A stretch of 64,000 nt of DNA from Bidens hawaiensis (GCA_021521415.1 JAIQDT010001957.1:337849-401848), one strand, 5' to 3'; positions 1 to 12,832 are shown, numbered from the stretch's first letter. A program made the numbers and translations. The notes: generated from the letters alone by a model not told the origin.

Positions 1-2675
1 CAACAAAGTGGCGATCGTCATTTTCGCCTGTATAATGCTTCATAAGGAGCTGCTTGTATACTACTGTGGTAACTGTTATTGTAAGAAAACTCAATGAGCG
101 GGAGGTGTTGATTCCAGTTCCCTTTGAAATCCAGTACACAAGCACGTAGTAGATCTTCTAAGGTTTGAATAGTTCGCTCGGATTGGCCATCAGTTTGGGG
201 ATGGTAAGCGGTACTTAGATCTATTCGGGTTGCCAGAGCTTCTTGAACTGCTTACCAAAAATGTGAAGTAAAATGACTGTCTCGATCTAAGATAATTGAA
301 AGAGGTACTCCGTGTCGAGACACAATTTCATCAATGTAAATCTAGGCAAGTTTCTCTGTAGAGTCAGTGTTACATATTGGAATAAAGTATGCAGATTCGG
401 TTAATCGGTCTACAATTACCAAAATGGCATTGTGCCCTCGAGAGGTTTTGGGAAGGTGCGTCACGAAGTCCATGGTAATTTGTTCCCATTTCCATTGTGG
501 AATTTCGGGTTGTTGTAACATCTCCGAAGGTTTTTGGTATTCAGCCTTAACTCTTGCACAAGTTGCACATTTACTTACATTAAAGGCTATATCATTTTTC
601 ATGCCAGACCCCCAGTAGAATTCTTTAACATTCTTATACATCTTATCAATAACTGGGTGAATAGAATATTTGGATTTGTGTGCTTCATCAAGAATCAGTT
701 TATGAAGTGTTGGAATTCAGACTCGGTTTTTGTAGTAATATATTTCATCAATTTTTTTCTCAAAATTCTTTTCATTCCCGTGTAGTTCTTCCTTTTCTAA
801 TTGATACTCTTAAGGCTTCGTCTTGCGCAACACGAATTTGTTCTGTGAGGCTACTCTGGATAATCATTCCAAGTGCTCGTACCCTCAACGGTTTAACTCT
901 ATCCTTTCGGCTTAAAGCATCAGCTACTATATTGGCCATACCCGGATGGTACTTAATTTCACAATCATAGTCATTTAACAGTTCTACCTATTTTCTTTGT
1001 CTCATATTCAGCTCCTTTTGATCAAATATGTGTTGTAAGCTTTTGTGATCAGTTTAGATGGTGCATTTGGTTCCGTACAACTAGTGTCTCCAGATTTTCA
1101 ATGCAAAGATAACTGCTCCCAATTCCAAGTCGTGGGTCGTATAATTCTTCTCATGTACTTTTAATTGTCGGGAAGCATATGCTATTACTTTTTTTTTTTT
1201 TTTGCATCAGTACGCATCCTAAACCTTTACGAGATGCGTCACAATAGACTACCAAATCATCAGTTCCATCTGGAAGACTTAATATTGGAGCTTCGCACAA
1301 CTTTTGTTTTTTAACGTTTGGAAGGTCATTTCTTGTTCTTTATCCCCATTCATACGTTCGATCTTTCTGAGTTAGGAAGGTTAAAAGTTGGGCAATACTT
1401 GACTAGTCCCAAAAATTGGCGAATTTCTTTTGGTTATTTAGGTACTTGCCAATTCTTAATGGCCTCGATTTTACGGGGGTCTACTTGGATTCCTTGTTGA
1501 TTCACAATGTGTCCTAAAAATTGTACTTCTTGTAACCAGAATTCACATTTGGACAACTTTGCATATAAATTTTCTTGGCTCAATAGCTCTAAGATTACCC
1601 GCAGATGTTGCTCGTGTCCCTTCTTAATTTTCGATTATATCAAGATGTCATCGATAATTACTATTACGAATTTGTCAAGGTAGGGATTGCAAGATCGGTT
1701 CATGAGATCCATAAATGCTGCAGTTGCATTTGTCAACCCAAACTGCATAACCAAAAATTCATAGTGACCTTACCGAGTTCGGGAGGCTGTTTTTGGGATA
1801 TCTTATTCCAGAATTCTTACTTGATGAAAACTGATCTGAGATCAATTTTCGAAAAAAAAACTTCGCACCCTTGAGCTGATCAAACAAGTCATCAATTCGG
1901 GGTAAGGGGTATATATCTTTATAGTCACTTTATTTAATTCCCGATAATCAATACACATCCGAAAACTTCCATCCTTCTTTTTCACAAATAACACTGGTGC
2001 TCCCCACGGCGAATAACTAGGTCGGATAAAACCCCTGTCCAGTAACTCTTGTAACTGGTTGGACAGCTCTTGCATTTCAGAATGTGCAAGTCGGTAAGGT
2101 GCCTTATCAATGGGTGATGCTCCCAGTATTAAGTCAATACGGAATTCAACTTGTCGAGTCGGTGGTAAACCAGGAAACTCATCGGGAAATACATCTGAAT
2201 ACTCGTGTACCACTGGGATGTCATATATTCGTTTTTCATCGGGCTCCTTAACTGTTACGCTCGCCAGGTATTATGTACAACCTTGGCGTATATACTTTAA
2301 TTCCTTAAGTTGGGACTCGAGAGGCAACATGGTACCTGATTTCTCACCTTCAACAATCATTGCCTCATCATTCGAAAGAGGTGTCCTAACAGTCTTATCC
2401 TTACAAACAATTTCTTCTTTAAACCTAGATAGCTAGTCCATACCGACTATAACATCGAAACTTCCTAATTCTACTGGGAATACGTCGATAAGGAAGGATG
2501 TGTCGTTTAGGATAAAAGGGCAGTTACGAACTATTTGGTTAACAATCATAGACTTATTGTTAGTAAGTTCTATAGTATAAAGATTTGTTAATTCAGTAAC
2601 CGAAATTTTCCTCAATGATAAGAAGTTAGTAGCTACAAAACTTTTATCGGCGTTTGTAACATTTAAGACTGAAGC
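1..2675 (-). pseudogene. gypsy-1 pol (protease, RT, RNase H, integrase start), decayed
   Basis: The minus-strand frame continues from gag. At 2640-2670 the protease active site, normally D-T/S-G-A-D, reads N-V-T-N-A-D, so the catalytic Asp is lost, and FDVIVGMD follows at 2433-2460. Reverse transcriptase begins at 2213 ([16 protein letters not shown], then [20 protein letters not shown]). The polymerase motif near 1636-1660 reads IIDD, so both Asp survive. RNase H occupies roughly 900-1500 in broken frames. At 342-641 is the integrase zinc region (KCATCARVKAEYQKP) and the start of the catalytic core (ITMDFV). The catalytic core beyond the first Asp is only partly in the window. Stops and small shifts interrupt it throughout. 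Confidence 0.85.
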
Positions 2676-4199
2676 TCAATGATTAGAAACTAAGCATGTA
2701 CTTGTTACTACATGTGGGTCTTGTCGCGCTTCGTTCGATCCGTTTACGAAGGCGCGTCCCCTAGCTGGATTGGAAGTTGATGTTTGCACTTGGTTTTGTC
2801 CGTTTACTACATCGGGATTCAATTTGGGGCAGTGTCTCCTAAAGTGTTTCGTACTACCACACTTATAATATGTATGGAGGTTCATTGTAGATGGGTTTTG
2901 TTTATTAGATTGTTGTCAAATTGGTTGGGGACTAGATGTTTTTGAACGACGAGGTTGGGTAGTTTGAAACTATCAGTTTGAAGTATTCATTATAGTTCTA
3001 CCACCTGGGGCACAATGCCCAATATTTCCGCCTCTTTGACATATGGTCGTTCGACATTCTCCAGTATGATGCAAATTACACTTTCCACACTTCGGAAATG
3101 ACCCTTTATACGTATCTTGCTTCATGTCGGAATTGGTCATAGCATAGTTCGGAGTTGTAGGGCAGATTCGTTTATTCTGAGATTTCGCTTGTGTCCTAGA
3201 GGTATAGCCAGTTCGTTTCAAACTGGACGATTCCCCTGGTACTCTTAATACACCATTTCTTGTAAGATCAAAAGTAACGATGCTAGCTTGTGACACAACA
3301 CTTTCTAAAGTTGGGTGGGCTATGGAATTGACTATATTTCTCACGGCTGGGGTCAGTCCCCAAATGTAGCGCTCAATACGCTTAGATTCCGGAATAATTG
3401 ACCATGGTATTAAACGAATCAATTCATTGAAATGATTTGTGTAATTTATTTGATCAGCGCCTCTCATTTCCAAATTCCAAAGTTCGTATTCTAATTTCTA
3501 GATCTCATTTCTTGGGCAAACATGTTCTACTATGAGGGTTTTAAGTTCAGGCCATGTCATATTGTTAATCGTTTCTCGTCCCTGAGTTTGTACAATCATA
3601 TTCCACCACATCAAAGCATGATCCAGAAACATACAGGTAACAAATTTGACTATATGGTCTGGTAGACATTCACTAATGTTAATTACGGACTCGGTCATTT
3701 CAATCCATTTCACTAATCCGCTAAGTCCTTCAGTACCTCTAAATTCAGTCGGTTTGCATGATGAGAATTGCTTACACGCATAATCCTGACGTGGGGGTTC
3801 TTGGTTGTTACGATTGTTATCGATGTCTGGTTGAACATTAACATTTGAAGTTATATTGGTATTCAGTGTGGGGTTTGGATTCGTGACATTGTTGACGTTC
3901 AAAACGGGTTTAGGATTCCCAACGACCTTAACAGTCGGGCGAGTATTATTATCGTTCATAATATCATTGGTAGTCAGCGGGGTAGTAATGCCCGAGTTTA
4001 TATTAGTGTCTGGCGGAGGTATGTTATCAGCGGCCATAGTGGTGCTCGAAGGTTGATTAACAGTATTTTTGGCACATATGCCAGTAGTGACTTGTATTAC
4101 AATAGTCGGTATCATTGCTTGTAATTGGCGGGCAATTAATTCGGCCACTTCCGCCTCCGATATAAGGTTATATTTCTTCTGGGGCCGTTCTATAAACAA
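2676..4199 (-). pseudogene. gypsy-1 gag, decayed
   Basis: Gag forms the virus-like particle and binds the element RNA. From 4199 leftward the frame shows a low-complexity Asn/Thr-rich N-terminal part, then a retrotransposon-gag domain (FRGTEGLSGLVKWIEMTE, then FLDHALMWWN) at about 3560-3740. The same frame continues after one TAG at 3495-3497 (NEI-stop-KLEYELWNL). Two Cys-rich stretches follow. The knuckle at 2820-2870 reads YKCGSTKHFRRHCP, with its first expected Cys changed to Tyr. Further TGA and TAG codons lie at 2886-2972. Most stops sit where related proteins have Gln or Arg, as expected from C-to-T change. Not functional as it stands. Confidence 0.82.
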
Positions 4200-4848
4200 T
4201 AATAAGATATATAATAATTAATATCACTTCCACCATAATAAGCACAATAGCACGATATTTCTAATTACAAACACACAAATATGCCAAGGAACACGTTTGT
4301 ATTACCCATAATCATTAATGTACATATGCATTTCAAAATTAGCGCATAGGCTTAACCTGGTATAGGCCAGCGCTTGTATATGGGTATCAAAATTTTTCAC
4401 TAAGTGACATATAGACTTAACCGATAAGGGCCAGTGCTTGTAATAATGCTAAACCGCAAACAACTCACATGTTAGCCAAACATGATTCTACAAAATGCTG
4501 AATGGGATGTCAGAAGACTATGTACAATCAAGCTATACTACTAGTGTTCTACCCACTCATAAGTACATGGCACAACAATCACACAACAGCAGTCACTAAG
4601 GCTGCTATAATCTCCATAGGAACTCCCAACAGTGTCGTCGCCCGATTCCGACGCCATTGGTTTTGAGCATTTGACCTCTGTACTTCTATCACTTTTCGTT
4701 GCATGTACCACATGTGATCTCGCATGTCGTGTATGTGCTAGTTAAGGTTGTTTATCGAGTGTGATTGTCCAAATATCTGATTAGCCACTAAACCCAACTA
4801 CATTGAATCAAATAGAAGAGGTGGCTCCGGTATTGGTATGGGTAGACT
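4200..4848 (-). other. Spacer between leader ORF and gag of gypsy-1
   Basis: About 650 bp with no open frame or clear repeat. It may hold decayed coding sequence linking the acidic ORF to gag. Confidence 0.4.
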
Positions 4849-5295
4849 TTAGGTGGGAACAGGTATCTCAGTGACCCGGACACTTGATGTTTCTCCCCTA
4901 TGGTATGTAGACTGTGGCGGGGAAGAAGTGTGCTCAGATGGGCGCACGCTCATCCAGGCAGTCTGACGGTTCCTAAAAGTGGATGGGGGTACTGGTGTAT
5001 GATGCACAGGTGGAGTAGGGGATCTGGGCACCCTAATCGGTGAATGATAAACACTAGTAGCTCCAGTCTCTAGCCTAGGTGATTCCCTAGGAGGGTAACT
5101 ATCGCATCGGTAGCCCGATATGTCAAGCTGGTAAATCGGCACCTCGTGTGGCACTAAGGCGCCCCCCAAACTCTCACCTATCTCTTCCTCCTCCGATTCC
5201 TCTTTGGGTTCCTCTTCTGGATCCTCTACATGTTCATCCAGTAATGATACTTCGTCAGATAGACGATCTGTAACTCTCGACATGTCTCTCCACAA
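4849..5295 (-). CDS. Acidic leader ORF of gypsy-1
   Basis: A 148-codon open frame lying 5' of gag in another frame. The likely start is the second methionine, at 5283 (MSRVTDRLSDEVSLL). Residues 20-45 are a run of Glu and Asp, and residues 75-148 are rich in Pro, Ser and Thr. I see no zinc knuckle, signal peptide or membrane segment. Comparable acidic N-terminal reading frames occur ahead of gag in some plant gypsy elements, so it may be a detached gag N-terminus or a leader ORF. It is intact although gag-pol is full of stops, but its short length makes chance survival easy. The function is unknown. Confidence 0.4.
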   Translation of the reverse strand: MWRDMSRVTDRLSDEVSLLDEHVEDPEEEPKEESEEEEIGESLGGALVPHEVPIYQLDISGYRCDSYPPRESPRLETGATSVYHSPIRVPRSPTPPVHHTPVPPSTFRNRQTAWMSVRPSEHTSSPPQSTYHRGETSSVRVTEIPVPT

Positions 5296-5649
5296 TGGTT
5301 AGTAATAATAATATTTTTCTATTATATTAATCATAATAAAATACATGCAAGTATATATACACGTAAGAACAGATAATCGTTTATATACATATATATTTAT
5401 TTAATATTATATTTTATGCGCATATGTTGCTGATTTTACCTATTAGATTGTTCAACGACTTCTTCTCAAGTTCCCATGCACAAGCAAGTCCGTTATTGCG
5501 TTCCGGACCATAATAAACCACTTGCCCATTCAAGTTCATCACGAGAATCGTCAGTATATATTATTTAATATTATTTTATTCCCAGAGCTAATCGAGCCTA
5601 AGGTTATATTAGGGTATCCTAAGGGACATCCTAATTCTTTATAAGCAAT
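5296..5649 (-). other. gypsy-1 leader, non-coding
   Basis: AT-rich leader between the primer-binding site and the acidic ORF. I see no gene or notable repeat in it. Confidence 0.5.
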
Positions 5650-5662
5650 GGCTCTTATACCA
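5650..5662 (-). promoter_or_regulatory. Primer-binding site of gypsy-1
   Basis: The minus strand reads TGGTATAAGAGCC, one base away from the usual TGGTATCAGAGCC complement of the initiator-methionine tRNA 3' end. It lies six bases inside the LTR boundary, which fixes the element's orientation. Confidence 0.8.
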
Positions 5663-5668
5663 AGTTTT

Positions 5669-8600
5669 GTCACACCCCGACTAGGTAGTTGCGGAAGCGT
5701 AAAACGGGAATGTAACAGATAAGACTGGCATCAACCACATTGTTTATAAAGAAATTCAACAAACTAATTTACATCATATTACATTGGTAGGTACTTAGTT
5801 TATAAACTAAGTGAGAAACACAAAACCAGTTCTCGGCTTCTTATTCATTATTATATATTGATATCTATTCACATCTATTCAACTTTGCTTCTAACACCAA
5901 GCACGTAAGAAATTCCTTCCAACTTCCGCTTACCTGAAAAGCATGTTAATACGGGTCAACTACGTATAGTTGGTGAGTTTCAAGTTTCACGAGTACGAAC
6001 AAAATCAGTATACGAGTTCGTAAAGTTCACAATACGTATGTATATAAGTATATATGTGCATGATGTTTTTATACTAAGCCACAAGTGAAACCAAGACAGC
6101 TCGCACGCATGGCCACCCTTGCCCATGTACTCCCGCTGGCATTTAATAGCCACTTTGCCCCAAGTATGTACTATGTCTAACACCACATAGCAGAATGTAA
6201 TAAATTTATATGACAATGCGCAACTGTGTTAACAAGTATATCCGGCATACCCCTCCGGCGCCTTCAGTTGGGTTTGTCAAACCGCTAGTACTATCCACAC
6301 GTCACTGGCATGAAGTTAATCACTTGTGGTTGTGGGGACTTTCAAGTGTTAGTACTTAGATAATTCACATCATCACAAGTTTTCAAGTATATAAGTAAAT
6401 GCTTTCCACCCCAAAAGTTCGTAAAACAGTTTAGAAAATGGGGTCGTGAAACTCACCTTAGCGTAGTTCAAGCTGGTAATACGTGTCAGTAAGTAATGTT
6501 CCTCGATTATAGCTTGACTGCTATAACCGGCATCGTACTGTTAATACTAGTACAGTGATTAAGCTAAATCGGGCTGTATAACAAGTCTAGGTATAGCTGT
6601 TAGGCCCAGAACATGATCATAGTCTTAGATTGTGACGTTGTATACTATGAAATGTTCAAAATCAGACTTGGCTTAGTTTCACCGTTTTCTGAGCCTAGCC
6701 AAGTTGAACGTTTATGTGTTTCGGGATCAGTTAAGATCACACAAACTTAAATAAACATATTGATTGAATAAATGATTTGATTTATGAAATAATTTTGAAG
6801 TATCGGTATCTGGATTGATTGCAGGGTTCGTTTCCGTTTTTACACGGGTTTGATTATACAAATCGCGTACAATCCACCCGAATTGTCTGGAATTCTCGTA
6901 GAAAGTTTGTTTTTATCAAATTCATCCAAAAATACGATATTTGACCATTTTTGATATTTTGACATACCGGTCAGTCCGTTAAACACAAAACTATCGGTTT
7001 CGTTAAAACAATTATAGTTTAAATCTTTGATTAATCATAACTAGTTATTTATTTATATATAAATTTTGGATATTTTAATAAAAATAAATTAAAATATGGA
7101 GAATTTTATAAAAATATTTTCAGAAATTTTATGATTAATTATCTATTTATAAAAATTTATTTAATGTGTTACAATTAAGTAATAAATAGTCCTCTTATAC
7201 CATATGACATTCGAAAAATCCGATAATTTTTCCAAGTGGTCTCAATATCATCACATAGCCCCTGCAAAATATCCAGAATCTAATTCTTTGGCCAAAATGC
7301 CTTTTGTCGCGTTTTTCGGCTATTAAAACTCGGTTATAACACAATTTCACAAAAAATACTTAGACATCTACAAATGTTCTCAAACTATTCCAGTGATCTT
7401 AACATAACATTTCTGGGTTCCAAACCAAATTTCATAATTTTTAATGAAGTTTGCCTATTTTTCCCGGATAAACGACCATAAACGGTAATAAATTCGCCAA
7501 ATATTCTCCGTCTGTCAAATTATTACCACATTTTAACAGGGACTCACTTATGTGATCCCTAATGTCTCTAAAAAGTTTCATAACCTAAAAACAAGCACGT
7601 CACAATAGAAGCACAAACAGCCCCTAAACGAGTTAACTGGTAATACCTTATCGGTTTTTGATAGATTTTGATGGTTTTAACGACTCTCCAGGTCTTGGGT
7701 CACAAACTAAGTGTATCTACATATCATATAACATCAAACCAAGCATAAATAATCCATAGAACAGCCTTGTTAATTAGGGTTTCGGTTTTGGTTTCCAACC
7801 GAACTTTTGAACCGTAAAAACGTCGTATTCATGTTCTAATCCGTGTTTTTGGTCAAAAATCTATATGTTTCTGCTTGTAAACATGTTTAACATCAAAACA
7901 TGATTTTATTTGATTTTTAGGGTATTTGGATGGTTAAACATGATAATTACTAATCAAAACATGAATATATATGTTTATATGAGATTAAAACATGATCAAA
8001 ACTAAAAAAAAACTCACGTTCTTACTTAGTGTTTTTCCTGGGATATGAAGAATAAGATGGCCAGAATATTTTGTGATATGTTGGTGTAATAATGACCATG
8101 TAATAAACAATATATTACACAAAATATCTAGGGGTATAATCCCCAAGGTTGGCGGCCGCAAAAAGGGAGGAGTTTTCTTGGCCCCTCCTTTATCATTTAA
8201 TATCTATTTTACGTACCCGAAGTTCGTTCTCGGTTCCAAGTTTAGTTCGGGTTCGGTTTTTCACGAGAAAAATTAGTTCGAATGCGGCAACAGCGCGAAA
8301 ACAGACGTTTTTTGACTCTTTTTTTTGCAAAATAATAAAAACATATTAAAAGGTTGTAAAAACCCAAAATATTTTCATGGACTACTTAGAACATGTCATA
8401 TAAGTGTTTTATAAATCTTTTTCGGCTTGATGGATGCTACAATGCTCGTTTTGGTGTTAACGATTGCGTTTAAACTCATAGCGTATCAATAAACGAAACA
8501 TTTTTCGTTTAAATGGTTTTAAACGTACTAGGGTCTAAATATCAATATGTTAGCCACTATAATATATATATATAACTTGTATATTACCCCTCAGTATATA

Positions 8601-8716
8601 TATGAGCCATAATCAGTGTCGGTTGGTTACTCGTTTAATTGCTACGAATTAACCGATTTATAGTTTACTCGCTACGTAATGAATAAAGTATTTCTCGTTT
8701 TGTCACGAATGTCACA
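5669..8716 (-). repeat. 5' LTR of gypsy-1
   Basis: About 3.05 kb. On the plus strand it opens TGTCACACCCCGAC beside the primer-binding site and closes with TGTCACA at 8716. Read on the element strand it therefore starts TGTGACATTCG and ends GGGGTGTGACA, proper TG..CA ends. The right end is set by the point where homology to the copia integrase at 17362 begins. The interior is AT-rich with no credible ORF. The only long open stretch, near 8073-8349, has no family resemblance and is treated as chance. Confidence 0.75.
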
Positions 8717-9800
8717 AGTATTGCTGGAGATCTTTATTGTTTAGTTGTCACCAACGAATATACGAGATATTCTTATGTGTTATTTATTAATTCAAAGGAT
8801 CATACGCCAGTTCTTATTCAGAACTTGATCACAAAATCGAATCACTTTACAAACATACAGTGAGATGAATTCGAAGTGATAATGGCATGGAGTTCAAGAA
8901 TATTATAGTTGAATTTATCTATATTCAAAAGGGAATTCATCATGAATACAGTGCTCTGTATGTGCCACAACTGAATGGTGTAGCTGAGAGAAAGAAAAGA
9001 ACATTGATTGATGCGGCTAGAACAATGTTGGCATAATCTAAGTTTCCCGTTCAATTTTGGATCAAGGCTGTGAATACCGCTTGTTGTACACTGAATCTTG
9101 TTCTAATGGTTAAGAAGCTGGAAAAGACAAGTTATGAGATGCTTAATAACCTTAAGCCGAATCTTCAATTTCTCGAACCTTTTGGGTGTCCTTGCACAAT
9201 GTTAAAACGAGATGCGGGAAAATTTGAAAAGAAAGCCATTGAAGGTTACTTTCTTAGGTATGCGTCGCCTAGGAAATGGGTATTTAACTTATCATCTAGA
9301 TGTGTAGAGGAATGGTATCATGTTGATTTTCAACGATACACTACACCACCTACTGGCAAGGGACCTAACTGGATGTTCGATTATGAAGGATTATTTAATT
9401 CATTCATTCCTTTGGTTGATGTACTAACTGAAGACTTGGTTCGTTCGTATTTGGAAGAACAAATGTTTTACATACCAAGATCTTCTAACTATGAGGACCA
9501 CATTGTACACACTCAACTTGAGACATTAGATGATTTTTCTATTTCTTCAGACGATGCCGACTTTAAAGATTTTTCCTCCGCTCCATTTATTGAAATTCAA
9601 TATGTTCCTGAGTTACATGTCGAAGAATCTTCCCAACCTTTGATTGACCTTTGATTGATCAATCGGCTGAATAAAATGTCACCAATCTACAAGACAACAT
9701 TATAGTTCCTGAAAAAATATGACCCTTCGGATTCATACATATTATCCTCGGGATAACATCATGGTGATGTACATGAAGGAGTTTGAACACGACGACCGGT
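8717..9800 (+). pseudogene. A1 pol fragment: integrase and linker
   Basis: Translated in pieces, 8722-9066 gives the copia integrase core: a block like GDLYCLVVTNEY, a frame-broken RSDNG region, then NGVAERKKRTLIDAARTM. An open stretch at 9070-9654 continues with NTACCTLNLVLMVKKLEKTSYE, the FGCPC block, and the linker before reverse transcriptase (DYEGLFNSF). The matching part of A2 is 17362-18400. Homology ends near 9805 where the foreign LTR begins. Reverse transcriptase and RNase H are missing. Stops and frameshifts are frequent, for example a TAA at 9034-9036 where A2 has an open codon. Confidence 0.82.
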
Positions 9801-9809
9801 TGCTAGAGT

Positions 9810-10232
9810 TGTGGGAACGTGTTCATGTCGTGAACAATACGTCGATCGATATCTAGAATCAACGTGAAGGTGTGGAATCCCTAAACGTGATCGAAAACAA
9901 CAAGATTACGAATTATATTCTCTCTATTTCTCATATATTTCCATCAATAGCAGTGAAGTACAATATGATATGATATGAAAATTACAGGACATCTACAAGT
10001 TAGACCAAATGGACTAAATAAATATATAAGCCGATCTCCTATTTATAGACATGATGATAAACATACACGCCGGATATGTCACTTATACGGCGTATAACAT
10101 ATACGCCGTATAAGTACACATGTTCCGTATATGTGTACATATACATTCCAACACATTAAATATACATTCCAAATCACTACTATTCTAATACACAACCTAC
10201 AAGACCTAAGCGATAGACATTATGCTCTAACA
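9810..10232 (-). repeat. Isolated copia-type LTR with polypurine tract
   Basis: On the minus strand this reads TGTTAGAGCATAATG at its start and closes with CCCACA. A TATA-like CTATAAATAGG lies mid-way (plus 10039-10049). Directly upstream on that strand, at 10233-10242, is a purine-rich AATGGGGAGGC, as expected for the tract preceding a 3' LTR. The five-base flanks (AGAGT and GCCTC) do not match. The simplest reading is a 3' LTR left after an insertion and a deletion that also removed A1's reverse transcriptase. Confidence 0.65.
10081..10115. repeat. Perfect 16 bp inverted repeat in LTR U3
   Basis: ACTTATACGGCGTATA is followed by three bases and then its exact reverse complement. It lies upstream of the LTR's TATA box, so it would sit in U3. 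It could be a paired transcription-factor site or a cruciform. Confidence 0.85.
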
Positions 10233-10239
10233 GCCTCCC

Positions 10240-11780
10240 CATTGGATATTGTTTGGTCTTGGTTTAAAACCATTTGCTGATATTCCTATGCTCAGGTATT
10301 TATTTTTATTGTTTTTATACAGTTTTTGTTGTGATTATTTTCTTTCTGTAAATGTTTATGGTTTTTAGGGGGGTGAAAATGGGTAAAATACAAAAAAAAT
10401 TCTTTTTTTTTACGGATAAAAGTAAAAAACATTCAAATGTTTTAAATTCAAAAACTTTGAAAAATTGCTCCTCAAAATGAGTGTTAAAGCAAAAAGTGAA
10501 AATGATGGTACATTGATCATTTATATCCTATATCCAGTAACAAAAATAGGCGAAAAATATTGTGTTCTTAATTGTATTAGTGCATTGGTAGGTCTTAAAC
10601 AAACGAGTAAGGAAGAGTATGTGATATAAACATAAAAATTTTCAAATTGAAAGAGGTGTTAGTCTCTTACAAAGTGTTGGGGATGAAGGAAGAAATGTAA
10701 TAGCTTATCATACTCAAGCCATAATTTTGTTTGATCACGAAAAATGTTACAAATTTAATTGACTAAAGCACTAGTTAATGGTTAGCACTTAAATAATGTA
10801 TAGTCATATGGCCTTAAATCCTGTATTGATGGGATGCTTCAAAAGTTGTGGACTCCATTGGGTCTTTATGCAGTTTTCATTTGGGTATTAATTTCGGTGA
10901 ATATTATTATGCTCAAAAGGTGAACCTGCAGTTTATTTGCCACTATAAGTCATCAAACTTGATCACTGCTGTACTTTGTACAAATTCACTACTGACTTGA
11001 TCAAACCACGCTATGAGTCATACGTTGTCCCCTTGTTAGCGTCTTATTACCATTAAGATAACGGACCACAAGGGACACAATGTATGTAAGACATACAGAT
11101 GGAATCGTTCATACTCATCCATAGGAAAGGGACTCGGAGTATTGCTTGATAATGGGGGTATATATTACAGTGGGGATTATTTGCTAGATTGCTATAATGA
11201 AACTGAAAAATCAAAGTATTTTGATCAACTGATTTCAAGGTTTAAGTCAAGTTAGGGTGACATGGTAAAAATCAAAATAAGCCTTAATCGAGATTAGAGA
11301 CTGATAGTTTCTGATATCTTGTGCCCAAATTGAACTTTAAATCATATTACAGAAATTTCTGATCTATTTGTTATAAGACTTAAGTGAACAACAATACCCA
11401 TGACTGACTTAACACCAACCATAATAAAGCCGAAATATAAAACTGTGATGGACGAAAATTTATGTCAAGATGATTCCGTGCTAAAACCCACAAAAACATG
11501 TATTGCTTGTGTAATTTTATTTTTCTTTGTATTTTTTTAATACTTAAAAATCCAAAAATATTTTATTTTCTGCGTTATTTTCGATTACCAACTAAGTGAA
11601 TTAAAGTTTAAAAAGAAAAAGATTTCTGCCATGTTTTAAAGTTAAGTTGGTTACAGTAAAAACCTTTAACGTAAATTTTTTTAACTTTGGGTAAATTTTT
11701 TAAGGTAAATACTTCAAAAAAAAATTTTGAAGGTTAATTTAATGGTTTGGAATGGTAAAATTTTATTCATTAAAGGTAAA
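10240..11780 (+). other. A1 end of pol and 3' non-coding tail
   Basis: 10250-10310 aligns with the last pol codons of A2 (TTTGGTCTTGGTTTAAA, TTGCTGATAT). 10470-10750 aligns with A2 20600-20890, including GAAAGAGGTGTTA and GAAATGTAATAGC. The duplicated stem-loop module found here in A2, B1 and B2 is absent and probably deleted. No credible ORF is present. 10800-11780 is non-coding and shows nothing else I can name. Confidence 0.6.
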
Positions 11781-11784
11781 GGGC

Positions 11785-12830
11785 CATTTTACTACAGTGT
11801 AACGAATGAGCATTCACTCGTTAAAGATAATAACAAATGTGTAACATTCTTTACCACATCACATTCACTTCCCTCATTGATGAAGAATGATTTCTTATTC
11901 GTTAACTAAAAGTTCATCCGTTAAAATAGTTCACGAATGATGGTTCATTCGTTAACTATGATAACGAATGAATAACAAATAAAGAGTTATTCATTATTAC
12001 ATAATGTATGAATGGTTATTCATTATAATTTTAACGATTGAAAGGTTATCCATTAACTTTATTATAACGAATGAGATCTTTCGTTGTCTTGGGAAATGGG
12101 TCAAGAGGTCCAGACAATATAAACCCTAGTACAATGAATAGCAACCCATTCATTTACCACTGTTAACCTCGAAACACAAAAAAACATAGAGAAACTACTA
12201 CAAATTTTTCTTAGAAATCATAATTGTGTTTTTAGGCTAAATTGACCCTTGAATCATATACATAAGGTAGATACGAGTACAATGGTACTCTAAATGCATG
12301 TTTTGATTCAGTTTCAAGGTTTTAAACGAACAAAACCCTTAACGGACTTGTACTGAATCAACTAAACCCTAAAATCGATCATTATAATCAATTAGTTGAT
12401 TAGGGTTGACTATCGATGTAACAAAGATGATCTTGAAACAAGTTTAATGTAAAAAACATTGTGCTATATGATTTAGGAATTCAAATTGCTAGTTTAAATT
12501 TCCTTGTTCTTCGTAATTTTGACTTTGTCTTCATCTGGTCAAAGTGACCATTCGTTTACACACATTCATGTAGCAAGTAAAGAATGAATTTCTCATTCGT
12601 GTTAATGTTGATAACGAATGCTTAACGAATAATGGTCATTAGTTATTTCATATAACGAATGAGAATTGGTTGTGTTAACGAATGTGCTAATGTTAACGAA
12701 TGTAGTCATCCGTTTAATTGTATTAAAGAATGAAGTCATTCGTTAAAGTTACTTAGCGAATGAGACTTAGCACATTAGCTATTCATTATTGTATAGCGAA
12801 TGAGGGCAGAATGGTAATTTATAATTCATC
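11785..12830. repeat. ACGAATGA / TCATTCGT motif array before the A1 third ORF
   Basis: Dozens of copies of a roughly 10 bp motif (TAACGAATGA, or its complement TCATTCGTTA) are scattered in both orientations, densest at 11800-12080 and 12545-12810. Many neighbouring copies are inverted relative to each other. Similar arrays sit in the A2 LTR, the A2 leader and before the A2 third ORF. Confidence 0.8.
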
Positions 12831-12832
12831 TT

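Larger units (their letters stand above)
1..8716 (-). mobile_element. Ty3/gypsy retrotransposon gypsy-1, 5' portion
   Basis: This is the right-hand, 5' part of a minus-strand gypsy element that runs off the left edge. Reading leftward the order is LTR, primer-binding site, an acidic leader ORF, gag, protease, reverse transcriptase, RNase H and the start of integrase, which is the gypsy order. Sequence to the right of 8716 is copia integrase, so the element appears to have inserted into copia A1. The 3' LTR and left target-site copy lie outside the window, so the insertion cannot be confirmed by target duplication. The polyprotein pieces stay in one frame but carry many stops, so it is dead. 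Confidence 0.88.

Noticed and set aside
8073..8349. Overlapping 66-67 codon frames in the gypsy-1 LTR
   Set aside because: No domain, no conservation visible in the other gypsy LTR, and location within an LTR.
11785..12830. CRISPR-like or centromeric satellite array
   Set aside because: Motif spacing is irregular, orientation alternates, and there are no uniform spacers or fixed period.
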